From: Basidiobolus meristosporus CBS 931.73 | Lineage: Eukaryota > Basidiobolomycota > Basidiobolomycetes > Basidiobolales > Basidiobolaceae | Length of the DNA stretch: 51,856 nucleotides | Assembly (NCBI GenBank): GCA_002104905.1 | Contig: MCFE01000626.1 | Span: 1 to 51,856 of the forward strand | Reading direction: 5' to 3' | In this document: piece after piece, positions 12,201 to 24,067 of the stretch | Layout of the letters: each line of letters opens with the position of its first letter | Position numbering within the stretch: position 1 is the first letter of the stretch | Position numbers and translations under genes: made by a program | Notes under the pieces: generated by a model | What the model saw: the letters and a program-made list of their open reading frames with translations, nothing else | Database searches by the model: none | What the model was told of the DNA's origin: nothing

Positions 12201-12691
12201 AGGATTCAGAACAGGATCTTGTGTGATACTCTGATGCTGATTGGGGACAAAATTTGGAAGACAGAAGATCTACCACAGGATACACCTTTCTTTACTGTAA
12301 AGGAGCAACTTCATGGAATTCAAGAAAGCAACCAACCGTAGCACTTTCTACCACAGAGGCAGTGTACATGGCAGCCTGTGAAGCTACCAAAGAAGCAATG
12401 TGGTTAAGAAGGCTTTTTACAGATTTAGGCCTGTGTCAAAAAATGCCTATTACTGTATTTCAAGATAATCAAGGATGTATACAATTAGGTAGAAATCCAA
12501 CTTTTCATGCTAGAACCAAGCACATAGATATTAGACATCATTTCATACGTGAAGCTATAGAGAATAGCTTAGTTAGCTTAGTTTACTGTTCTACAGATGA
12601 GATGATTGCAGACATATTTACCAAACCATTAGCTAGAGACAAGTTTGAATATCTTAGGTCAAAATTAGGACTAGTCAGTATGAACATTTAG
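9240..12691 (+). pseudogene. Copia gag-pol remnant
   Basis: A zinc knuckle lies at about 9424-9475 (CNCCKRKGYTSDQC). The protease motif WYIDSGASKHLT follows at 9582. The pre-integrase region at about 9985-10130 has WHRRFGHIN, but one Cys of the usual CEAC is lost. The integrase core at 10175-10500 keeps its acidic residues (LDMCG, ICSDNGGEY, NGVAEHANR). Reverse transcriptase runs about 11200-11950, with AKGYSQTKGFDYTETFA; the active-site YVDD reads YVHD, so polymerase activity is lost. RNase H and the end are at 12200-12691 (STTEAVYMA, KHIDIRHHFIRE). Stops and frameshifts separate the open blocks 9554-9766, 9893-10207, 10226-10480, 10756-11022, 11328-11513, 11546-11824, 11990-12226 and 12254-12691. 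Confidence 0.85.
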
Positions 12692-12702
12692 CTGAGTGGG
12701 AG

Positions 12703-13051
12703 TGTTGTAAAAATTTGTAATTCCATCTAAATATTCACCTAACTTAGTCACCTAGATCATTACCTTCATATCCTAGAGAATACTGACCAAATTCCTTGTT
12801 GGGATTTACTTAGAATATTTTCACCAAAATACCAGGTACCCAGAACATGAAAATTCTCAAAGTTGTTCAAACAGCCCCAAGCTTTGCACACATGTTCTTG
12901 GGACCTTCCTTAACCTATTCTACATGTTTGTAATGCCAAGACCAGGTAAAAGTATAAATACTACCTTTACATTCAATAAATCATGAAGTGAAAACCACAT
13001 AATCTACTTGTTCTCCCAATCACTTCCAATATCTCCAAGACTCTTACAACA
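12703..13051 (+). repeat. 3' LTR of the Copia element
   Basis: This 349-bp LTR begins TGTTGTAAAAATTTG and ends CTCTTACAACA, with an 8-bp terminal inverted repeat TGTTGTAA/TTACAACA. A TATA-like AAGTATAAATACTACC is at about 12951 and AATAAA at about 12976. Related copies in the window are the solo LTRs at 5974-6322 and 41468-41794, the truncated LTR at 40123-40338 and the inverted fragment at 13060-13191. Confidence 0.9.
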
Positions 13052-13059
13052 CTTGGCAC

Positions 13060-13191
13060 ATGATGTTTTGGAGAAAATATTCTAGGTAAGATGCTACAAG
13101 AAGTTTGGGCAGAATTCTCCAAGATCTGTGGACAATGATCTAAGTGGCCAAGTCAGGGGAATATTTAGGTGGAATCACAAGATTTGCAACA
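13060..13191 (-). repeat. Inverted partial copy of the Copia LTR
   Basis: The reverse complement of this 132-bp stretch matches the first part of the LTR at 12703-13051, including the counterparts of AATATTCTAAGTAAAT and of the AATGATCTA...AAGT block. It ends TTGCAACA at 13191, the form seen in the solo LTR at 5974-6322. It marks the edge of the transposon-rich block; CpG reappears just beyond it. Confidence 0.6.
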
Positions 13192-13692
13192 TTGCCAAGG
13201 TGTGGTAGCCAACAGGAATCCAAGAGACTACTTGCAGTGGCACCCCAGATATTGGAGGCTGTACACATGGTGGTCCCTGGGGACATGTAAGACCCACATT
13301 TTGTCTGTCCATGACCCTTGGCAACCCAACTGGCATTTTGCATCCTGATATTCCATACCAGGTGATGGCATGCATTGGAAAGTGGAGGGGGGGTTAGGAA
13401 GGATTGGGATTTATTGATACAGATTTCTGCTGATGGATACATTGGATCACCTGGAATGATCGGTAGTGGATAGGATGAAGGGGAGGGACTGTGAAATGGA
13501 TGTTGCCAGGGATCAACTACGTGTGCTATTGATCCCCAACATCGTGGTTTTGAATGCACCAGCGAGGGAATTCATCAAGTCTTGTGGTAGAGTGGAGTTG
13601 AGGTTTGGCAATCACCATCCACAGCATTTCAGGATTGCCATTGGGAATTGGAATATACACATGGGATGGAGATGGTGCAGTCCAAGATGGGC
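13192..13692. other. Gap between transposon block and first host gene
   Basis: The composition moves from CpG-poor to CpG-containing. A poly-G run (13387-13394) and G-rich sequence lie in the middle. A 139-codon minus-strand frame (13140-13559) crosses into the LTR fragment and shows no recognisable domain, so I do not call it a gene. The last part is probably the 3' UTR of the NKAP-like gene. Confidence 0.4.
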
Positions 13693-15161
<1,469 letters not shown>

Positions 15162-15374
15162 TTTAGAAGGGAGTACGGAATTGATGGTATTTCGTAAAAC
15201 CAAATATCAATGCCCACAAATGATCGGATTTTTTTCTTAGGTGGGCATTCAGTCAGATGACCATGCCCTGAGGATCATTCCATCTCAACCCAAATCAACG
15301 ACGCAGAAGACGCCTTGGTGATTTGATAAACAAGAGTACTTCGTGAAAATCCATCATTTACACAGGGGATATTT

Positions 15375-16564
15375 ATGAGAAAAGTGGGGCATAGACAGCT
15401 TGGCGTTTCCGAAGCACGGAAGCGTAGGATTGAATCGCTGAAGTCCAGATATCAAGCAGGGTATCCGCTTTTCTTCTTCTCAACTCGTACTTTATTTCAA
15501 CCTAGTGAGGTCAAAGATGGTGAGCCCAAGACGGTTCCTTTCGCCACGAGCCCGATTGGAACTGTCGTCTCGCAGACCGTGACCACCGGGGAAAAACTCG
15601 AGGATTGCTCCACAACCGATGAATCCTCTTCAGATTCTAGCCAACCTCCACGCACCACTAGCGACTACAAAACCACTCCTCAACACACCTTTAAACAGAC
15701 CCCACAACTGAATGAGTCAACAGCCAAGATTGGTAAATATTATGCACCATATTCGAATAGCTGCTGATATAAGGCTCACACAATCAAAAGGCACACGATT
15801 CTTGATTAATACATATAGGTCTAAAAAACATTCCCTCTCGCCGAAGGTTCGTTGAAGTGTATTATCAGTGCTTGAGTGATGCGTACTTAAGATCCTTTCC
15901 CATCAGGCTACGAGGAAATACAACACTGAGGCCTTATCCCCAACAGCCAGGGAAAAGAAGAAAAATCCCGTGCCTCCCAGTAGTTCACCTCTTCGTAGAG
16001 TCCCACCAACCTCAACGAAACAAGAATATCTTGTCAGCGAAACAGCAACCTCGGTCAGGGAGAAAACCACCCCGAAGACGCTCGCCGAAATCTCACTCCT
16101 GAACGACAGTAATTCTCAGGGAAGCGACATGTTCCTCGGCTCACCAGACTCCCATTTCCCACGCACAACCACCCCAACGTTTAGCGCCGCCCAACTGGGC
16201 AATGTCGACGAAGCGGTCAAGTCAATTGAGGAATTCTTACAGAAGGATGTGGAGCTCTTCCCAGAGTTTGAACTGGGGACTAATTTGTTGACTGACGAAA
16301 TGCATCTAAAAAGTTTGCTATCCCGACGACTCTCACAGACAGAAACCAACGAAAGCCCGTGCTAACGATATTCCAAGTATGATTGCACTCCCAATCGCTT
16401 ATGAGAGCGACCCTCTACCAAAGGAAGCACGACGATTTGGAAGGCTCCAGGTAGTATCTGACATGCATAGAAGCCACCACCAGCAATATGCATGTAGAAC
16501 GAGAAGAAAATTGGCCTGGTTAGAACTCAACCTGGTCCCGAATGTTGTATTGTATCAATTATGA
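15375..16564 (+). CDS. Unknown protein, multi-exon
   Basis: The start MRKVGHRQLGVSEARKRR (15375) opens a frame that continues through an intron ending in CCTAG at about 15505 (phase 2) into a Ser/Thr/Pro-rich stretch. A second donor is at 15735; its acceptor is unclear (15946 keeps frame, but a small middle exon is possible). The next exon (to 16265) is Ser/Thr/Pro rich and ends with a more ordered acidic stretch around VKSIEEFLQKDVELFPEFE. A 73-bp intron at 16266-16338 joins in frame to DIPSMIALPIAYESDPLPKE and runs to a stop at 16564. I recognise no family; it looks like a largely disordered protein with short conserved blocks at both ends. It diverges from the NKAP-like gene, about 210 bp apart. 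Confidence 0.55.
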
Positions 16565-16566
16565 CC

Positions 16567-17054
16567 TTAACCGACATAGAGTGCAGCTAGCTGAGTGGAG
16601 CAATAAAATCGAGGCGCATACATGAAATAACCATCTACATCAGTTGGGAATTGTGGCATAAAGTGGGTTTCATTCTCGTAGCGCGACAATCCGGACCTGA
16701 AACAAACCCTTTCCAAGAAGTCAGCAGAGGAAGCAAGCCTCGCCATGGGACTACTCTGGCGGATTATGGGTATATGGTGAGTATATGCTTTCCCAGGCAT
16801 GAGAATCGGTGACCTCATCTGATCCCGATCCCTGATCCACCATTGGCCAGGTGTGGCGGCCGCAAGCGAGGACATACAATGAATTCATTGAGGTTTCAGG
16901 AGGTTACAGATGATGGATTGTGGGGAGCTGGAGAATCCATAATTAGACCAATCCTAGGCAGCGCCACTCACAACTGAACCCACCTCGCCCAAAGAATCCG
17001 GAGATCCAATTCGCCCGATTGTTTATATTTTGAGCAGAAGACTGGTGGCCCCAT
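16567..17054 (-). CDS. Unknown small protein (weak)
   Basis: A possible two-exon gene: ATG at 17052-17054 (MGPPVFCSKYKQSGELD), donor GTGAGT at 16971, acceptor before 16831, then an open exon to a stop at 16567, giving 115 codons that join in phase. The C-terminal end (SRYENETHFMPQFP, then an aromatic tail) looks protein-like rather than random, but I recognise no family. Its stop is 2 bp from the stop of the convergent gene at 15375-16564, and its start is about 290 bp from the divergent BET gene. Alternative acceptors exist, so the first half is uncertain. Confidence 0.35.
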
Positions 17055-17343
17055 TGAGAACTCGGATTGTTTACGCAGCGCCCGTATCGGTAGTTGATTG
17101 TGACGAATAGGAGGGGGTATTCTGGAATCAAAGACGAGAAAAAAAAAATCCACCTGACTGATATTAAATTTTGGACTCAACCTCCCCCACACCATTTGAT
17201 TACGAATACTTATTGTACGAAATTAACGATTGTTCAGATCTCGCAATTATCCTCATTTTCAACAAAAGGATTTTTTGTCTCCATTTCCTTCTTTCCCTTT
17301 ACCATCTCACGTCTCTTCCCCTCGCCCACCCACCACATTGCGG

Positions 17344-20300
17344 ATGATACGGGAACAGCACAAATACTGCAGTGAAATACTGAAGGCCTTGAAGAGACAC
17401 CCAGATGCTGGCCATTTTTTGGAGCCAGTCGACCCGGTCAAGCTCAATGTTCCCGATTACCCCGACATCATTCGAAACCCAATGGACCTGAAGACGATGG
17501 AAAAAAAGTTGAATGATTGCAAATACGACATAGCAGAGGAATTTATCGCGGACATGCGGCTGATATTCGACAACTGTTATCTGTACAACGGCAAAGACTC
17601 TATTGTTGGCACCTTTGCCCAGAATTTGGAACGGGTGTTCAACAATCGACTGAAGAAGATGCCGCAAGGCGTAAGTCTTATTGCTTAATTCTCAACGTTG
17701 TTCGAATTTTATTTATGTCCATTAAATATAAAGCGCACAATGACCCCCCTCCTCGACGATCCCCTTCCCAAAACCAAACCCAAGGTACACGCTCTTTTCC
17801 TCCCCCACTTTCACCTTCAGCATCCAGCTAACGCGATCGTCACCAGTCAGCCAGAAGGGACTCGGTAGAGCCCAAGCATACGCGGGACACTTCTGCAGCA
17901 CGAGATGCACGTCGTGGTAGCAACGCATCTTCACATTCGAAGCGAAAAGTCAAACGTTCCCTCCCGGATGTTCATTATAAATTCTGCCTATCGATTGTCA
18001 AGGAGTTTCACAAAAAGCGCCACGTCAACTATGCCTACCCTTTCTTGGAGCCGGTGGATTGGAAGGCGATGAATCTGCCAGACTATCCGACCATCATCAA
18101 GAATCCGATGGATCTTTCAACGATAAAGAAGAACCTCGAGAGCGGGGTCTATCACAACATCAACGACTTTGAGAAGGATTTTCGGCTGATGCTCGAGAAT
18201 TGTTATACCTACAATCCAGTGAATAATCCAGTGTACAATATGGGGAAAAGTGTGGAGAAGGTTTTCGACTCGATGTGGGCTCACAGACCCCCCTTGCCTC
18301 CACCATCTCCTAAAGAGCCATCACCGGAGCCACCGAAAATCGAATCGGAGGAGTCATCTAGTGAAGGTTTGTCTAAGATTTCATGTTTATCGGCCAAGGC
18401 GCCAACTCTCGCTCAGCTCTCTAACACCCAATCGAAGCAGACAAGGATACCCGAACCCAGCAGATCGCAGAGATGCAGCGTCATATCGAATTCATGACGA
18501 AGCAACTAGCTTCTATGAAGGATGCAGCCAAAGATAAAAAGAAAGAGAAGAAGCCCAAGTCTTCCAGGGCCAAATCCAACTCGCTAAGCAGTCGCAAGTC
18601 CAGCACATCCTCGTCTAAGGAGACCCGAAAGAGAGCGGTTTCGGATTACACCAGTGACGAGGAAGAAATTCCCGCCATGACTTTTGAACAAAAGCAGGAG
18701 CTTAGTGACAACATCAACTTGCTTTCCAGCGACAAACTTGATGTTGTGATCGGCCTGATTCGAAGCAGTATGCCTGAGCTTAATGAGGTGGGTTGCTGGT
18801 GTCCGTAGGGTATTTGACCGCAAGCTTACGTGAGGTATTTTCCAACAGGGGGATCAAGACGAGATCGAATTAGATATTGACGCTTTAGACCGGGTTACAC
18901 TTCACAAGATATACAAGTTTGTTAAGAGCAACACCGAGCCTAAGCGCAGTAAGCACATTAGCAAAGCGTCCAAGCAAGAGCACCTAGGTGGGAAGCGTAA
19001 ACGAAGTAAGGCCATTTCTCTGTACCACTGCGTATAGACCATGATGCTTATTCTATCCATCGAAACAGGATCCATCCCTGATGAATCCTCGTCGAGTAGC
19101 AGTGGCAGCAGCAGTGGTAGCGACTCCGACTCCTCCTCCAGCTCTTCTGGCTCAGGTATGTCACCGGGTTGATTACCAACAGTCCACCCAGTCCAGCATC
19201 TAACCGTCACTTTGGAGACAGACTCGGAAAGCAGCCCCATTCCACCGCGCAAGGTTTGACCTCTATCATTGGAATACATCCAGCCAACGAGAGTAACCTT
19301 TGTTGCCAAATAGCGTAGTTCCCTGGCTCGGCCCCGCTCCCCTATCGATCCAAACCGCAGGACCAAGGATGGTGAGTAGGAGCACTTTGAAAGCAGCCGA
19401 GGCTATCGTCTAATCGTGGATTTATTCGAAGTTAAATATTCTGATCAAACAGTGCCCTCCGGGAACAAGATCTCATTTGATGCCGTACCCATCGACACGC
19501 TAGGCCTCGACATCCAGATCCCAAAGCGAAGCAAGCAAGCGGCCAAAGCTCCCCCGTCAGATAATGCAGTAAGTCCGCCAATTGCGACGTGTCACTTTTG
19601 ATCGGCCACTAAATCTTGTCGTCCGATCAGGTGAAGATCCAGAACGGCGATCGGTGGGCAGCATTGGTAAGGGACGCCGAGTCCACCAAGTCGGAGAGTG
19701 AAGACAAAGCCGTCGATCCAATCTGGGCCAAGTATAACTCCGAACTGAAGGCCAAACGCGAGCAGGTAGACTGGCCCACTGTTGTATGCCCTTCCAAGGA
19801 GTCTTTTTTTAATCGGACTATTCAAATAGCACGACAAGATCCGTGCGGAGGTCCTTGCCAAGGAGAAATACCAGCGAGAGGAGCTCGAAAGGCAGAAGAG
19901 GCTGGCCCAGCAACAAAGAGAAGAGGAGGCCAAGCGGATGAGGGCGGAGAGGCTCCAGATGGAGGAGCGGCGCAGAGTCGTCGAAAAAGAGCGAAGCAAA
20001 AAGCGAGAGCAAGCCAGATTGCAGCGACAGGCTGATGCGGTACGCGATGCGATTCGATTTCGTGGCCCACCGCCTCCCACGGACTAACCTTGTTTTCGTC
20101 AACAGAAGCATTCGATTGACCTCACCCACCAGGCTTTGGTCATGGCGGCGTTCGAACGCGATCTCTTCAAAGACCGGGAAGCGCGGGAGCGAGAGCGGGT
20201 TCGGTTCATGAAGCTGATGACTCCAACCTCGCCCACCGCTGCCTCCCCGAGTTCATCGCACGCGGAGTCCCCGCTTCCCCCGTTGACTCCCCAGTCACAC

Positions 20301-20363
20301 AGTGGCCATTCGCACCCGGAGAGCGAGGATGGCGAGATAGTAGAGCCGGCGCGACACCAATAA
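17344..20363 (+). CDS. BET-family double-bromodomain protein (Bdf1/Brd4-like)
   Basis: This reader of acetylated histones recruits transcription machinery to chromatin. Start is the ATG at 17344, as the upstream extension has none. Bromodomain 1 (17360-17670) shows IIRNPMDLKTMEKKL and the acetyl-lysine-binding Asn in CYLYNG. Bromodomain 2 (17960-18290) shows IIKNPMDLSTIKKNLE and CYTYNP. A Lys/Ser-rich linker leads to an NET domain (about 18675-18945) with MTFEQKQELSDNI and DIDALDRVTLHKIYKFVK. A Ser/Asp-rich acidic stretch (about 19075-19155), then a long charged Glu/Arg/Lys coiled coil (about 19830-20040), and a C-terminal Ser/Pro tail follow. I see about a dozen exons with introns of about 50-80 bp; the Ser-rich exon edges are approximate. 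The full bromodomain-bromodomain-NET order makes the call firm. Confidence 0.95.
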
Positions 20364-20879
20364 TATCTATACCTTGCATGCTGTATATTTCTTTCATTTA
20401 GTCGATCAAGTGTATTTTACATTCCGAACGGAGCGGTAAGCCGCGGATGTTGTGAAATCGAACGAGCTAGCTAGCGAGCGAACAGGAGAGCAACTCGCGT
20501 GCGCAAGTCGGTCAATCATGTCCAAATAAGCTATACGCAGTGCCAAGTGGGAATCCCATCTTAACACACTTGCTGCTCAGTGGGGAGATCCCCTGCCCCT
20601 CTTACTCCCCTTCTTCCCACTCCCGTGGTGAATAGACATCTCACGGGACGGCCTCTCCCCCCCCCTCCTTTCCCATATAATCTTGGTTCTTTGGAGTTGA
20701 TTCCCACTTCAATAAACAAACGAATATGTACAAACTCAGATGGACGAAAGCGTGCAGCGATTCAAGATTTGACTCTGGGAGAGTTTAATGGCTTTGATAG
20801 GGGGATTCGGTGGGTAGTGTGAATAGGCGTATTATATGTTCGGGGTGGTGATAAGGTGGAGTGGAGGGTTAGGCTTGGG
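20364..20879. other. Intergenic gap between convergent genes
   Basis: This holds the 3' ends of the BET gene and of the Trs33 gene. It is purine/pyrimidine patchy, with a C-run near 20660 and AATAAA at about 20711. An 80-codon frame at 20580-20822 has no recognisable feature. I see no RNA gene. Confidence 0.4.
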
Positions 20880-21827
20880 TTAGGATTTTGCCACCTTGAT
20901 CTGGAACGAGCCTAGAGGTAATCGAGTGAGTCCAATTGGTTCATTAACGAGGGAAGGGAAGAGCCAAAGCGCTCGCATGGCTTGCTTACAAACGGGCAGG
21001 CTGGATGTTTCGGCCACGACCACGCTGGGCACACCTAGATTCGCCAACGCACCGCGGATCAGGCCGCACGGAAACCACACGAACTGGATCGCATCGGTTA
21101 GTGGGGGATGATGGGGAACGATGGTGGATTTCGCCGGGGGGGGACTTACCGGGATCGCCTTTCGGGCGGCGTCAGCCCCGCCGGTCTCGGTGGACATCCG
21201 GGTGAACCAGCGGAACTGGTTATCTTGCAGCACGTAGACTCCCTAAGGGCGCGTGGGTAACGAGGAAGGGGTTAGGGGGGAAGTTGAGTGTTTGTGAAGA
21301 GCGAGAGGGGCTTACCCGGTGGTTGGTCTTCAGGTTGTCGATCTGCTTGCCAAACACCACGGTCCAGAGGTCCTTACAGATGAACTTCACCACCTCCAGG
21401 TTGTCCACAAACCGCGGTCGCTCCTTGGTGAACCTGCGGAAGGAAACGAAAGGTAAGGTAAGGTAAGGTAAGGTAAGGTAAGGTAAGGAAAGGAAAGGAA
21501 AGGTAAGGCAAGGTAGAGGAAGAGAAGGAAAAGTGCAGCTGGGAGAGAGCCCCATTCGGAGAGGGAAACCGGACGCTGTGCCACACCCGAAACTCACCTT
21601 TCCACCAAGGCTTGTCCGACTCGATATCCAAGCTGTTCCAATTTGTAATACACGGACTCCTTGTCGGTTTCGGAGTTGGTGGTGGTCCGGAACATCAGAT
21701 CGACCATCTCGATGATGAGAAGATCCAGGGCGCTGGAGTTCACCTGTTTCTTCTGTCGGCCGGTGTCATCGAGGCTTAGCTGTTGGAAGAGGGTGAGTGC
21801 TGATGCGGCGTTGGGCAGGAAGGACAT
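20880..21827 (-). CDS. TRS33: TRAPP complex subunit Trs33/TRAPPC6
   Basis: A core subunit of TRAPP, the guanine-nucleotide exchange and tethering complex for Rab/Ypt GTPases in ER-Golgi and Golgi traffic. Exon 1 from the ATG at 21827 reads [10 protein letters not shown] and leads to IIEMVDLMF, then [18 protein letters not shown]. After a repeat-bearing intron comes [19 protein letters not shown] and [15 protein letters not shown]; then [16 protein letters not shown], the hallmark [19 protein letters not shown], and a last small exon SFQIKVAKS before TAA at 20880. This matches the TRAPPC6/Trs33 (Bet3-like fold) family throughout. It diverges from the NAD kinase gene about 300 bp away. Confidence 0.92.
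21450..21515 (+). repeat. AGGTA pentanucleotide microsatellite in Trs33 intron
   Basis: About seven copies of AGGTA, then AGGAA variants, sit inside the first intron of the Trs33 gene. On the transcribed (minus) strand this is a CCTTA-type pyrimidine tract upstream of the acceptor, so it also acts as an unusually long polypyrimidine tract. Such tracts are prone to length changes. Confidence 0.85.
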
Positions 21828-22000
21828 CTTCGGAAGGGCAACTGGGTCTCTCTTCAGGGATGGATTCAACTCGGTCTAGTCAAAAGGGGGGAAGGGAATG
21901 TCCATCAGCCAGGAAATCATGGCGTGGCTGCGAATGTCCGATGATTGATTGCATTTCGATCGTGGTAGAATAATCAGGAATTTAGGCTTCGGTCAGGAAA

Positions 22001-22040
22001 GGGAATATGAATGGGAATATGAATGGGAATATGAATGGGT
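22001..22040 (+). repeat. 12-bp tandem repeat in divergent promoter
   Basis: GGGAATATGAAT is repeated in tandem about three times, upstream of the NAD kinase ATG (22125) and between it and the divergent Trs33 gene. It could hold repeated factor sites, but nothing in the sequence identifies one. Confidence 0.8.
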
Positions 22041-22124
22041 GTGAATATCTGTCAAAGTCTGTGCTTGGTCACTTCGCCGATATACCGCCACTGCATTTTA
22101 CTCCCTCACCCCACCTCGCACGAA

Positions 22125-24001
22125 ATGCTGCCCCTCTCCATTAACGAAGTCTCGCTCCTTCGAAAGCTGTTCGCGTCTTCTGGTGGCTTCATTCGCTCTC
22201 GTCGGTTCACCTCCAAGTTGGCCACCACCTCGGTCCTACCAAACAAGGTTGCCTCCCGTCGACAGCCGCTCCCTGCAGGTGGGTCGCTAATCCTTCCTAA
22301 TCCGGGTACGTTCGAGCCTCCACTCACCGAGATCTATTTCAGGCGGAAAGGCCGAAGCCAGCCCCGTCCCGTCTCCAGGGTTCGTACTCACAGGAGAACC
22401 TAGTTTGTGAACGTTCGAGTAACTTATCCCACCCCGCAAACGTCTCTAGTAGGTGCAGTAGGTTGGTCTGGGATAGACAGCCGCGTACCGTGCTCCTGGT
22501 GAAAAAACCGAACGACCCAAGGACCGAGCAGAAACTATCGGAGACCGTAAGGTAAGAGTGCACCGGCGTCCACGTCTTACCGTGCTGATTGGTGCCAATC
22601 ATATGGTTACTCGAAGGTGGATTCACGAGAGGCACCCGGAGATGAATATCGTACTCGAGCCGTCGGTGGCTCGCCGGGTGCAGAAGGATTTTCCGTACGT
22701 CTACGTGGTTCCTGAGGGTAAGTCGATTGGGCGGGGCGGGCGTGGCGTTGGCGAAGCACCGCTAATCTGTTCACTAATGAACCAGGGGACCTCGGGGAAT
22801 ACGAACGTACAGTAGACTTTGTGGTGACCCTGGGCGGGGACGGAACCATCATGCACGTGTCGACTTTGTTTGGTGGCCCTGCGCCGCCGGTCCTTTCGTT
22901 CTCCATGGGGACGCTGGGATTCTTGATCCGACATCGTATCCTACCCTTGCGCTCGCATAGTGCTCGTTGTTGCTGTTGTGGCGTTAACCGTAACTCTACC
23001 CTGCAGATATCCAGGATTTCGAGCAGGCGTTCGATCGAATGCTCCATGGCAAGGTCTCCCTGCTGGATAGGATGCGACTCGTGTGCTCCATATACAGGGC
23101 CGAGGGGGAGCGTATGGTCTGGAAAAAGACCGCCACCAGTCAGTTGGTTGATTCCCATTTGCCTGGCCATTGGCTAACCTTAGCTTGCGCTTGTAGAGGA
23201 CATGCTTGCGATGAACGAGATCAACGTCCACCGTGGACGCTCGCCTCACCTGGCTAGATTGGATGTACAGGTCAACGGGCACGACCTGACGACCGGATTG
23301 GTAAGTGCACATTCACCATCTTGGTCTCCTTCCTAGCTAATCTAGGTTGCTTTCGCGCGTGTAGTCGGATGGGTAACTATCCATCAGCGCATACCACTCT
23401 GCCCCACCCCTTACCTCTTCCCTCTAGCCTGTTGATAGCCACCCCCACCGGATCCACTGCCTATTCCCTATCCGCCGGTATCTGCCCTTTCTTCCTATTC
23501 CCTGGACAATGAATCGTACACCAATGCTGACGCTAATGCTTGTTAGGGGGAGCGATCGTACACCCCGCGGTCCAGACCCTATTGCTCACCCCAGTCTGTC
23601 CGCGGTCTCTCTCCTTTAGGCCGGTTCTTTTCCCGATAGACACATCGCTAAGACTCAAGGTAACCCCACTGGACTCAATGATGATCCCCCACCCGGTTAA
23701 CGCTCGCCTAGCTTTCCACAGGCAGTCGAGGTCGGGCGGATGTCTCGATCGATGGACGGGTGATATGTGTACTGCCTAAAGGGGGATACGTGGAGGTAGG
23801 TATAGCAGGACTACCCAGGCCTTCCCTGTCACCACTAACCGCTTTTCCCACCCAAAGGTCCGAGCCTCTCAGTACCCGCTGCCGTGTGTCAACAACCCCC
23901 TAGAAGGGAACGCTTGGGTCCGGGACATCAACCAACTGCTGAAATGGAACCAAGGGTTCGCCACCAAAACCAGCGTGCTGGAAAACCATAGAGCCCAATA
24001 A
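22125..24001 (+). CDS. NAD kinase, probably mitochondrial
   Basis: Phosphorylates NAD(H) to NADP(H). The nucleotide-binding core shows VDFVVTLGGDGTIMHVS (about 22813-22860) with the GGDGT signature, then LSFSMGTLGFLI. Further on are LLDRMRLVC, then MLAMNEINVHRGRSPHLARL with the conserved NE motif, and IATPTGSTAYSLSAG (about 23436-23480), the second family signature. The C-terminal part runs to TAA at 23999-24001. The ATG at 22125 gives an N-terminus rich in Arg, Ser and Leu with few acidic residues, resembling a mitochondrial presequence; a Pos5-like role is inferred from that. About ten short introns interrupt the gene. An in-frame ATG at 22035 lies in the repeat-rich leader and is less likely. 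It converges on the palmitoyltransferase, 66 bp between stops. Confidence 0.92.
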
Positions 24002-24067
24002 ACGAGTTTCAAAGAACTATACACGTGTCACTTTATCTGATTTCTATATACTGAATACACTGTATCT

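Larger units (their letters stand above)
9240..13051 (+). mobile_element. 5'-truncated Ty1/Copia retrotransposon
   Basis: The order zinc knuckle, protease, integrase, reverse transcriptase, RNase H, then LTR defines Ty1/Copia. The 5' LTR and first half of gag are missing; the equivalent 5' part of a related copy survives at 40123-42660. A purine-rich GAGTGGGAG precedes the 3' LTR. The left end touches the Gypsy 3' LTR at 9223, so one element interrupted or replaced the start of the other. Confidence 0.85.

Noticed and set aside
9240-12691. Repeat-induced point mutation (RIP) of the elements
   Set aside because: Some stops fit C-to-T changes, but others do not (for example YVDD to YVHD needs G to C), and the main bias is loss of CpG, which ordinary methyl-C deamination explains. 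I could not compute RIP indices.
13140-13559. 139-codon minus-strand ORF
   Set aside because: It overlaps the inverted LTR fragment at its end, shows no domain, and its composition is not protein-like.
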